This document shows positions 1 through 6,042 of a stretch of 9,599 bases of DNA, piece after piece. The translations under genes and the position numbers were made by a program. This DNA is from Proteiniphilum sp. UBA4084. Its GTDB lineage: Bacteria; Bacteroidota; Bacteroidia; Bacteroidales; Dysgonomonadaceae. The stretch lies in NCBI GenBank assembly GCA_002383605.1, contig DFYK01000080.1, positions 21,888 through 31,486 on the forward strand, in the 5' to 3' direction. Each line of letters opens with the position of its first letter. The first letter of the stretch is position 1. The notes beneath the pieces are model-generated. The model did no database searches. It saw only the letters and a list, made by a program, of their open reading frames with translations, and was not told the origin of the DNA.

Positions 1-693
1 ACCTGCAAGGGTAAAGGAGGCTCGATGCACATTGCCGATCTCGACGGTGGCAACCTGGGGGCCAACGGAATTGTGGGCGGTGGCATGGGCATGGCCATTG
101 GAGCTGCGCTCACCCAGAAAATAAAGAAAACAGACAAGATTGTCGTCTGCTTTTTTGGCGATGGCGCCGTCAATGAGGGTACCTTTCATGAAACCCTGAA
201 TATGGCATCTATCTGGAAACTGCCGGTAATTTTTTACTCAATCAACAACATGTACGGCATCAGCACACCCATCAGCAGTGTGATCAATATCGATTATAAC
301 TATCGACGTGCTGCTTCTTACGGCATTCCCGGACATTTTATTGAAGACGGAAACGACCTGATGGCAGTCTATAACAAGTTTGAGGAGATCGTGAAATATG
401 TGCGGGAAGGTAACGGACCCGTATTGGTAGAGTCAATAACCTATCGTTATCTGGGTCACTCCACCTCCGATCCGGGTAAATATCGCACCAAGGAGGAGGT
501 AGATGAGTGGAAGAAGAAGGATCCGATCCTGCGCTTCGAACAGTATCTGTTGGATAACAAACTCGTTACAAAGAAGGACATCGAGGCGATAGAGAAAGCT
601 TCGGAAGATGCTGTGGAGGAGTCGGTGAAGTTTGCTTTAAGCAGCCCCGAGCCCACATTGGAGTCGGCTTTTGAGGATATCTTTGCGCCCTGA
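1..693 (+). CDS. 2-oxo acid (pyruvate/acetoin-type) dehydrogenase E1 component, alpha subunit, 5'-truncated by the window edge
   Basis: This is the thiamine-diphosphate-binding alpha half of the E1 heterotetramer. It decarboxylates the 2-oxo acid (or cleaves acetoin) and passes the acyl group to a lipoyl arm. The reading frame is open from base 1 (TCKGKGGSMH...), so the ATG at 25 is internal: GGSMHIADLDGGNLGANG is the conserved mid-protein segment of E1 alpha, and roughly the first third of the gene lies upstream. The TPP/Mg2+ motif is visible as GDG (bases 157-165) followed about 28 residues later by the Asn pair in YSINN. The loop YRYLGHSTSDPGKYRTKEEV is the conserved E1 alpha region that carries phosphorylation sites in mitochondrial enzymes. 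The stop is TGA at 691. E1 beta follows after 81 bp on the same strand. Substrate (pyruvate, acetoin or branched-chain) cannot be decided from this fragment, so no symbol is given. Confidence 0.93.
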   Translation, partial: TCKGKGGSMHIADLDGGNLGANGIVGGGMGMAIGAALTQKIKKTDKIVVCFFGDGAVNEGTFHETLNMASIWKLPVIFYSINNMYGISTPISSVINIDYNYRRAASYGIPGHFIEDGNDLMAVYNKFEEIVKYVREGNGPVLVESITYRYLGHSTSDPGKYRTKEEVDEWKKKDPILRFEQYLLDNKLVTKKDIEAIEKASEDAVEESVKFALSSPEPTLESAFEDIFAP

Positions 694-774
694 CCACATC
701 GTGTAAGTTTATAAAACAGAAAGAATGATCCGGAAAGGATATCAAAGAATTTAAAATAGCTCAGAAATATATAG

Positions 775-1776
775 ATGGAAAAAGAAACAAAATTAATGTC
801 GGTGCGTGATGCCATCATCATGGCAATGTCGGAAGAGATGCGTCGCGACGAGAACGTGTTCCTGATGGGAGAAGATGTGGGTATTTTTGGTGGCGACTTC
901 GGTACATCGGTTGGTATGCTGGAAGAATTTGGCAAGGAGCGGATACGTGATACGCCGATTTCAGAGAATGCCATTTCGGGTGCAGCCATCGGTGCTGCCA
1001 TGACCGGCCTTCGTCCCATTGTGGATATTACCTTTATGGATTTCATCGTCTACATGATGGACAATATTGTGAATCAGGCTGCCAAAACAAGGTACATGTT
1101 CGGCGGAAAAGGGCAGATACCGGTCGTGTTCCGTGCTGCTGCCGGTGGTGGAGTAGGTTCTGCCGCCCAGCACTCCCAGTCGCTCGAAGCCTGGTTTACC
1201 CATATTCCGGGGTTGAAGGTAATTGCCCCGGGCACTCCTGCCGACGTAAAGGGGCTGCTCAAAGCGGCCATCCGGGATAACAACCCGGTCATCTTCCTTG
1301 AATACAAAGCACAGTATAATATGAAGGGGGAGGTACCACTCGACCCCGATTTCGTGTTACCCATTGGTAAGGCAGATATCAAAAGAGAGGGAAAAGATGT
1401 GACGGTGATCACCTACGGGCGCATGCTGGAACGTGTGATGAAAGCGGCCGAAGAGGTGCATGAAGCAGAAGGTGTGGAGGTGGAAGTGGTCGATTTGAGA
1501 ACCCTCTCCCCGCTGGATAAAGACACCGTGATTCAGTCGGTGAAGAAAACCGGCAAGGTGCTTTTGGTCAACGATGCTCACAAAACCAGCGGTTTTATTG
1601 GTGAGGTAGCTGCCACCATTGCCGAGAGCGAAGCATTCGACTATCTCGATGGCCGGATACTGCGGCTTGCCGGAGAAGATGTACCCATCCCTTACAACCA
1701 GACGCTGGAGACGGCCATGATCCCGAGTGTGGAGCGCATCCGGAAATATATCCTCAGATTAGTCAATAACCGATAA
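775..1776 (+). CDS. 2-oxo acid (pyruvate/acetoin-type) dehydrogenase E1 component, beta subunit
   Basis: This is the transketolase-like beta subunit that completes the E1 active site with the preceding alpha subunit. At 333 residues it has the normal family length. Visible family motifs are MGEDVGIFGG (about 31-40), DTPISENAISGAAIGAA with Glu64 at the position that activates the TPP aminopyrimidine, the GGKGQIPVVFR strand (about 110-120), and AQHSQSLEAWFTHIPGLKV with the conserved active-site His133. The C-terminal domain follows from about residue 200 (VTVITYGRML..., VEVVDLRTLSPLD). The ATG at 775 is preceded by A/T-rich sequence without a Shine-Dalgarno, as is usual in Bacteroidota; Met8 is a possible alternative start. 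The gene lies 81 bp after E1 alpha and 11 bp before E2, consistent with one operon. The QHSQSLE segment is shared by AcoB, PdhB and branched-chain E1 beta proteins, so substrate is not resolved. Confidence 0.95.
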   Translation: MEKETKLMSVRDAIIMAMSEEMRRDENVFLMGEDVGIFGGDFGTSVGMLEEFGKERIRDTPISENAISGAAIGAAMTGLRPIVDITFMDFIVYMMDNIVNQAAKTRYMFGGKGQIPVVFRAAAGGGVGSAAQHSQSLEAWFTHIPGLKVIAPGTPADVKGLLKAAIRDNNPVIFLEYKAQYNMKGEVPLDPDFVLPIGKADIKREGKDVTVITYGRMLERVMKAAEEVHEAEGVEVEVVDLRTLSPLDKDTVIQSVKKTGKVLLVNDAHKTSGFIGEVAATIAESEAFDYLDGRILRLAGEDVPIPYNQTLETAMIPSVERIRKYILRLVNNR

Positions 1777-1787
1777 AAACTGAGTGA

Positions 1788-2894
1788 ATGGAAGATAGAA
1801 AGTTGAGAGCAACGCCAGCAGCAAGAACATTGGCGAAACGACTCGGTGTGGATCTGTTGAGCGTGACCGGCACCGGTTACAAGGGACGCATTCAAAAGGA
1901 TGATGTTGCCGGCTTCAATTATGAGGATAAAACACATGTTTCTCCGCTTGCACAGCGCATTGCCGATATACACCACATCGATCTGAAAGGGGTGGTTGGA
2001 ACAGGCTACCGCAACAAAATCATGAAGGATGATGTGTTGCAACTGATTGATGATCAGGAGATCAAGTCGCGCTTTGTGCTCGATGATTATGGCTATCAAA
2101 TGGTGTCGCCATCTCCGCAGGTTGCTAAAGCTGCTCCTGCCAGACAGGCAGCAACTGCTTCTAAGGCGGAGCCAGTGAAGGAAATTGCCGCAGCAGGTGA
2201 TTCGGAAACAGTGCCGATGACGCAGATGCGTAAGATTATCGCCAAGCGCATGTCGGAGAGCTTCTTTGGTGCGCCTACCTTTATACAGACTTGGGAGATT
2301 GATATGACCGAGTTGCTTGCACTGCGCAAACGACTGATTGATCCCATCATGGAGAAGACCGGCAAGAAGGTTACGGTGACCGACCTGATTTCGATGGCCG
2401 TGATCAAGACCTTGCCGAAACATAAATATATCAATGCAAGCCTGAATAAGGACGCTACCGAGATCACCTTTCACAATTATGTGAACCTGGGTATGGCGGT
2501 GGGTCTGGATGAGGGGTTGCTGGTGCCGGTGGTGAAGGGTGCCGATAAGATGTCGCTGAGCGAGTTCGTGGTGGCGATGAAGGACCTCACCGAGCGCACC
2601 TTCGCAAAGAAGCTGCTGCCCGACGAACAGGCGGGAAGTACCTTTACCATCAGCAACCTGGGCATGTATGGCGTGGATGAGTTTACGGCGATCATCAATC
2701 AGCCCAACTCGGCCATTCTGAGTGTCTCTTCTACCCAGCAGCGGGCGGTGCCCCGTGATGGTGAAATCGTAATCCGTCCCATCATGAAGGTGAGCCTCAC
2801 GGCCGATCACCGGGTGATTGACGGACTCACAGGAGCGAAATTTATGACCGATCTGAAAGCGGCCATGGAGAATCCATTGACACTGTTTATTTAA
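1788..2894 (+). CDS. Dihydrolipoamide acyltransferase (E2) with two tandem subunit-binding domains and no lipoyl domain
   Basis: This is the core acyltransferase that moves the acyl group from a lipoyl arm to CoA. It is 368 residues; canonical E2s are longer because of one to three N-terminal lipoyl domains. Here the protein starts directly with a peripheral subunit-binding domain (about 8-41, LRATPAARTLAKRLGVDL, then GTGYKGRIQKDDV). A second, diverged copy follows (about 51-84, HVSPLAQRIAD, then GTGYRNKIMKDDV). An Ala/Pro-rich linker (about 106-140) leads to the catalytic domain (about 142-368), which contains SNLGMYGVDEFTAIIN and the active-site motif DHRVIDG (His341, Asp345). No lipoyl DKxxxE motif is present. 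E1 beta stops only 11 bp before this ATG, so no room exists for a missing N-terminal domain. The lipoyl domain is instead on the downstream E3. The E2 assignment is firm; acetyl specificity is inferred from similarity. Confidence 0.94.
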   Translation: MEDRKLRATPAARTLAKRLGVDLLSVTGTGYKGRIQKDDVAGFNYEDKTHVSPLAQRIADIHHIDLKGVVGTGYRNKIMKDDVLQLIDDQEIKSRFVLDDYGYQMVSPSPQVAKAAPARQAATASKAEPVKEIAAAGDSETVPMTQMRKIIAKRMSESFFGAPTFIQTWEIDMTELLALRKRLIDPIMEKTGKKVTVTDLISMAVIKTLPKHKYINASLNKDATEITFHNYVNLGMAVGLDEGLLVPVVKGADKMSLSEFVVAMKDLTERTFAKKLLPDEQAGSTFTISNLGMYGVDEFTAIINQPNSAILSVSSTQQRAVPRDGEIVIRPIMKVSLTADHRVIDGLTGAKFMTDLKAAMENPLTLFI

Positions 2895-2932
2895 TGTGCC
2901 AATGTGCCAATTTACTAATATGCTAATAAATA
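2893..2932. repeat. Imperfect 8-bp tandem array (consensus AATNTGCY)
   Basis: Five consecutive octamers can be laid out: AATGTGCC, AATGTGCC, AATTTACT, AATATGCT, AATAAATA. The first two are identical and the rest are progressively degraded. The array starts inside the TAA stop codon of the E2 gene, so the repeat provides the last two bases of the stop. I recall similar AATGTGCY octamer runs in intergenic DNA of Bacteroidota, but could not check this. No coding or structural role is apparent. Confidence 0.55.
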
Positions 2933-2933
2933 G

Positions 2934-3012
2934 AGCTGACCGCTAACATACAAACCGCTGTTATTGCAAAGCTTGCTCCTAAAGAGCTGATCGCTGACAG
3001 CTGACCGCTAAA
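2934..3012. repeat. Imperfect 7-bp repeats (AGCTGAY/CGCTRAM) in two clusters
   Basis: The 13-mer AGCTGAYCGCTRA occurs three times in direct orientation, at 2934-2946, 2985-2997 and 2999-3011. Each copy is two heptamers. The second cluster reads as four successive heptamers: AGCTGAT, CGCTGAC, AGCTGAC, CGCTAAA. Together with the 8-bp array immediately upstream, this fills most of the 135-bp gap between the E2 and E3 genes. The period and base content differ from the octamer array, so they are separate arrays. Confidence 0.55.
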
Positions 3013-3029
3013 ATAAAAAACTAAAAGAT

Positions 3030-4745
3030 ATGGCTTTTGAAATAATCATGCCCAAAGCAGGTATCGACATGACCGAAGGGCAAATTGTGAAATGGTTAAA
3101 AAAAGAGGGTGATCCGGTGAAGGAAGGTGAGATTATCCTTGAGATTATGACCGATAAAACCAGCATGGAAATTGAAGCCGAGGCTTCGGGAATCCTGCTG
3201 AAAATTGTGCATCACGATGATGAGACCGTGCCGGTTACGACCGTTATTGGTTATATCGGGAATGAAAATGAATCGGTCGACACCCTGATGCCCGAAGAGT
3301 TTGAGGATACCGGTGCCGAAGAGAGTGAAGAAGATAAACGGATGATCCGCCTCGAGGATAGCTATAACGTGGCGGTGATCGGAGGAGGGCCGGCAGGCTA
3401 TGTGGCCGCCATCAGGGCAGCTCAGCTGGGTGCCAAGGTGGCCATCGTGGAGAAAGGTGTTTTCGGAGGTACCTGCCTCAATGTGGGTTGTATTCCATCA
3501 AAAGCTTATCTGAAGAATGTAGAAATCGTGGATCATATCAAAAACGCCGCATCGAGGGGAATCATCATCGAGGATCCCAAGATCAGGATCGATATGGAGA
3601 AAGTGGTTGCGTTCAAAAACGGCGTGGTAAAGAAACTGACCAGCGGCGTGGAGGCTCTGCTGAAATCAAATGGTGTGGATATCTACAAAGGATTTGGAAA
3701 GATCAACAAGAATAAGGATGTGGTTGTGGATGACACCAAGATCATCAAGGCTGATAAGATTATTCTCGCCGGTGGTTCCAAGGTATTTATGATCAACATT
3801 CCCGGTATTCAGAACGACAAGGTGCTGACGAGCGACGACCTGCTCGACATCAAGGATGTTCCCGAAACCATGGTGGTGCTGGGAGGGGGCGTGATTGGCG
3901 CCGAAATGGGCCTCTCGTTTGCAGGACTGGGTTCCAAAGTGATCATCGTGGAGATGCAGGATCAGATTGTCTCCATGTTTGATAATGATGTGACCGAAGA
4001 ACTGACCCGATTAATCAAGAAGAAGGGGATTGAAGTGGTCACATCCGCCAAGATCACCGAGGTGGTTGACAAGGGAGATAAGCTGGAGATTAAGATTGAA
4101 GGCAAAGATTCTATCATAGCCGACAAGGCGCTGCTGGCCATCGGACGTGTGCCCGATCTGGAAGCAGTGGGTGAAGTGAAGTTTGAGACCGACAGGGGCA
4201 GAATCAAGGTGGATCAGTATATGGAGACCAGCGTGAAGGGTATTTATGCTCCGGGCGACATCAATGGAATCAAGATGCTGGCACACGTGGCTTTCCGCAT
4301 GGGTGAGGTGGCAGCAGATAATGCAGTGAAAGGGAATCACCGCCAGGTGAAACTGCTCTCGGCACCATCGGTGGTCTACACCCTGCCCGAAGTGGCCATG
4401 GTGGGACTGACCGAAGCACAGGCACGGGAAAAGTATGGCGACGATATTCGCATCGGACGTTTTAACTTCAGCGCCAACGGCCGTGCTTTGGCATCGAGCG
4501 AAGCAGAGGGTTTTGTGAAGGTGATTGCCGACAACCGCTACGGCGAGGTGTTGGGTGTGCATATCCTGGGACCATCGGCTGCAGAACTCATTACCCAGGC
4601 CTCCCTGATCATGGAAATGGAGATTACCGTGGAGGAGGTAGTGAACACCATCTACGGCCATCCTACCTACTCGGAGGCGATCTTCGAGGCTTTTGCCGAT
4701 GTGCTGGGTGAGGCGGTGCATATTATTCCGAAGAAAAAGAAATAA
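3030..4745 (+). CDS. lpdA: Dihydrolipoamide dehydrogenase (E3) with an N-terminal lipoyl domain
   Basis: This flavoprotein reoxidises dihydrolipoamide with NAD+, the last step of the 2-oxo acid dehydrogenase cycle. At 571 residues it is about 100 longer than a plain E3. Residues 1-80 are a biotinyl/lipoyl domain with the lipoylation motif TDKTSMEIEA (Lys43). An acidic linker (about 81-110, many Glu/Asp) leads to the E3 fold: FAD-binding VIGGGPAG (about 116-123), the redox-active disulfide GGTCLNVGC (Cys149, Cys154), NAD-binding VVLGGGVIGAE, the second FAD motif GIYAPGDIN, and the C-terminal catalytic HPTYSE (His544, Glu549). The protein ends in KKKK. The ATG at 3030 is chosen because MAFEIIMPKAG is the normal first strand of a lipoyl domain and A-rich sequence precedes it. 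The only lipoyl domain seen in this operon is here, so this arm probably serves the whole complex. Lipoyl-E3 fusions are known in some bacterial PDH and acetoin systems, such as clostridial AcoL. Confidence 0.96.
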   Translation: MAFEIIMPKAGIDMTEGQIVKWLKKEGDPVKEGEIILEIMTDKTSMEIEAEASGILLKIVHHDDETVPVTTVIGYIGNENESVDTLMPEEFEDTGAEESEEDKRMIRLEDSYNVAVIGGGPAGYVAAIRAAQLGAKVAIVEKGVFGGTCLNVGCIPSKAYLKNVEIVDHIKNAASRGIIIEDPKIRIDMEKVVAFKNGVVKKLTSGVEALLKSNGVDIYKGFGKINKNKDVVVDDTKIIKADKIILAGGSKVFMINIPGIQNDKVLTSDDLLDIKDVPETMVVLGGGVIGAEMGLSFAGLGSKVIIVEMQDQIVSMFDNDVTEELTRLIKKKGIEVVTSAKITEVVDKGDKLEIKIEGKDSIIADKALLAIGRVPDLEAVGEVKFETDRGRIKVDQYMETSVKGIYAPGDINGIKMLAHVAFRMGEVAADNAVKGNHRQVKLLSAPSVVYTLPEVAMVGLTEAQAREKYGDDIRIGRFNFSANGRALASSEAEGFVKVIADNRYGEVLGVHILGPSAAELITQASLIMEMEITVEEVVNTIYGHPTYSEAIFEAFADVLGEAVHIIPKKKK

Positions 4746-4784
4746 TACAGGAAGTTCTTTGTTTGCAGTTAATTCGTCGCCTGT

Positions 4785-4903
4785 TGAAATTTTGTGACCC
4801 ATTATCGCTCACATGAGCTAAAAGAGTAGAACTTGCTTCGCTTCAAACAGCTACTCTTTTATACGCTCATTGTTCACGATGGGTCCCCACAAAATTTTTC
4901 AAA
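4785..4903. repeat. Imperfect palindromic element of about 120 bp (possible MITE-like element)
   Basis: The two flanks of the E3/Fic gap are inverted copies. The left arm reads TTGAAATTTTGTG, then ACCCAT, then ATGAGC, then TAAAAGAGTAG. Read on the minus strand, the right arm gives the same blocks in the same order: TTGAAAAATTTTGTG, GGG, ACCCAT, ATGAGC, GTA, TAAAAGAGTAG. The arms differ by small insertions (AA, GGG, GTA) and one unmatched stretch of 8-10 bases. The unpaired centre is 21 bases (4830-4850). The right arm overlaps the 3' end of the truncated Fic gene and supplies its last codons and stop. A small non-autonomous element or a decayed mobile-element end is possible; no transposase is visible and no target duplication was found. 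Confidence 0.5.
4819..4861. terminator. Candidate bidirectional terminator between E3 and the Fic remnant
   Basis: A perfect 11-bp inverted repeat (TAAAAGAGTAG at 4819-4829, CTACTCTTTTA at 4851-4861) flanks a 21-base loop. An outer 6-bp stem, ATGAGC/GCTCAT at 4813-4818 and 4865-4870, extends it. The A-rich start and T-rich end of the stem give a CTTTT tract in both directions, which suits the convergent genes on either side. The stem is AT-rich and no long T run follows it, so its efficiency as an intrinsic terminator is uncertain. It is also the centre of the larger palindrome. Confidence 0.4.
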
Positions 4904-5431
4904 AATATTTTCACGGTCATTTACCATTTGAGATAAATTTTCCAATGCTTCTCTAATTTGGAACTCATTGTCAAGTGGCTTGTAATTGGTGCTCGTAATT
5001 CCTACACCTCTGATTCGCAAGTTTCTGTTAATATTGAGTTCTTTGACCAAAATAGAATGTATATTTTCAATTTTTCCTACTGATAGTGTGGAGAGATAGT
5101 CGCTATTATTTACGATAAAATCGATTGCTTCTTTATGATTTAACAGCATTACAGCTTCATCCTTTGATTTACCCGACGCTGTTTTCTTTTCGTTAATCAA
5201 TTGCTCAGTTTCTAATAAGGTATATGTATTTCCTTCAATTTGTGAGGATTTCCAACTCAGATCTATTGCGAGCCTTTCCATTTCTTTGAGATACAACTCT
5301 TTCGGCAATTCAGAAATATTGTTGCTGAATATCTTTTGCAGGTTGTTCAATCTTATTAGTTCCTCATTATTAAATATAGAGATATTGTTTAGAAGTTCGA
5401 TCATCTCGAAGTTATATAAAATGCAGCTCAT
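4874..5431 (-). pseudogene. Fic-family protein, C-terminally truncated: inhibitory helix kept, catalytic motif lost
   Basis: Fic proteins transfer AMP or related groups to target proteins through an HxFx(D/E)GN(G/K)R loop. This 185-residue reading frame matches only their N-terminal part. Visible are SWKSSQIEGNTYTLLETEQLI (about 59-79), which contains the class II inhibitory-helix motif (S/T)xxxE(G/N) at Ser62-Glu66-Gly67; the KDEAVMLLNHKEAIDFI helix; and RGVGITSTNYKPLDNEFQIREALENL (about 141-166), which precedes the Fic core. The frame then reads ENIFEKF and ends in the unrelated CGDPS and TGA, so the whole catalytic loop is missing. The break coincides with the arm of the palindrome. The DNA is clearly more AT-rich than the flanking genes, which suggests horizontal origin. 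Met10 (codon at 5402-5404) is an alternative start. Probably inactive as an enzyme; whether it is expressed is unknown. Confidence 0.75.
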
Positions 5432-5470
5432 ATTTTCTAAAAAATGAGTGGAATTTGTTAGAATATGAGC
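5426..5470 (-). terminator. Candidate stem-loop after pnuC, overlapping the first Fic ATG
   Basis: A 9-bp perfect inverted repeat (GCTCATATT at 5426-5434, AATATGAGC at 5462-5470) is extended by CTAA/TTAG across a 2-base bulge, giving about 13 pairs around a 17-base loop. It begins 7 bp after the pnuC stop, where a terminator for the thiamine operon would be expected. In the minus-strand direction it is followed by TGCATTTTATA, only a short T tract. The 3' arm contains the furthest-upstream ATG of the Fic remnant. A competing pairing (CTCATATTTT with AAAAAATGAG) is also possible. Confidence 0.4.
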
Positions 5471-5476
5471 CGTATT

Positions 5477-6037
5477 TCATTTTTTAACCATCCGTTTCCA
5501 TTTGAAGTAGCCAAAAACGGAGATCACTGAATAGATGGCAAACAGGATGGAGGTGGGGTAGAGCCCTTTCCAGAGATAAAGTCCGCAGGAGACCACATTA
5601 ACTACAAACCAGAACAGCCACTGCTCCACATGTTTGCGTGCCAGCAGCCACATCCCGAGGATGCTCAGGGCGGTGGTAAAGCTGTCGCCATACGGAACGG
5701 GACTGTCGGTGTAGCGCACCAGAATAAATGAAAGGAGGGCAAACAGTACCAGTCCGGTTGCCATAAGTGGCAGAATATATCTGCGTGGAGTGTGGGTGAC
5801 GGGCAGCTCCCCCTCCTCCTGCCGTTTGTGCCATGTCCAGTATATCCAGCCATAGATACTGGCAAAGAAGTAGTAGATGTTGACTCCCATATCTGCATAG
5901 AACTTGCTCTGGAAGAAGATCCACACATAAACCAACGGCATCACGACGCCCACCGGCCAGAGCCATTTATTGGCTTTGTATTCGAGATACAAATAAAGCA
6001 GGCCGATGATGGCGCCGATCATTTCGATGGTTTGCAT
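5477..6037 (-). CDS. pnuC: PnuC-family transporter, probably thiamine-specific (PnuT)
   Basis: This is a small integral inner-membrane protein of the PnuC family. Members take up nicotinamide riboside or, in riboswitch-controlled Bacteroidota operons, thiamine by facilitated diffusion coupled to intracellular phosphorylation. The 186 residues show about seven hydrophobic segments, with aromatic-rich stretches and two WxxW-type motifs (GWIYW near residue 64 and WLFW near 140) typical of PnuC. The C-terminus is basic (KWKRMVKK). Its ATG lies only 5 bp after the stop of the TonB receptor gene, so the two are almost certainly co-transcribed and under the same upstream TPP riboswitch. That context, rather than any residue I can name, is why thiamine is favoured over nicotinamide riboside. 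No nadR-like kinase or thiamine pyrophosphokinase gene follows it. Confidence 0.9.
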   Translation of the reverse strand: MQTIEMIGAIIGLLYLYLEYKANKWLWPVGVVMPLVYVWIFFQSKFYADMGVNIYYFFASIYGWIYWTWHKRQEEGELPVTHTPRRYILPLMATGLVLFALLSFILVRYTDSPVPYGDSFTTALSILGMWLLARKHVEQWLFWFVVNVVSCGLYLWKGLYPTSILFAIYSVISVFGYFKWKRMVKK

Positions 6038-6042
6038 GGGTT

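Noticed and set aside
1777..1830. A frameshift or missed start that would hide a lipoyl domain on E2
   Set aside because: E1 beta ends at 1776 with an intact C-terminus and E2 starts at 1788, so there is no DNA left to encode about 80 extra residues.
1692..2810. Long minus-strand open frame of 372 codons opposite the E2 gene
   Set aside because: Its translation is His/Leu/Arg-rich low-complexity with no family resemblance, and the opposite strand encodes a clear E2. It is an antisense shadow.
2893..3012. CRISPR-like array
   Set aside because: The units are only 7-8 bp, lack spacers of uniform length, and are imperfect; no cas genes are present.
4011..4802. Minus-strand open frame of 263 codons opposite E3, extending into the gap
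   Set aside because: It mirrors E3 codons, is His-rich, and has no recognisable domain; E3 is unambiguous.
4791..4898. Possible tRNA, because GACCCAT/ATGGGTC plus ACA resembles an acceptor stem
   Set aside because: The interior is one long hairpin with no D-, anticodon- or T-arm and no GTTC T-loop context, and it is too long for a tRNA.
4785..4903. Integron attC-like recombination site
   Set aside because: The palindrome is of suitable size, but the RYYYAAC and GTTRRRY core sites are missing and no integrase or cassette series is visible.
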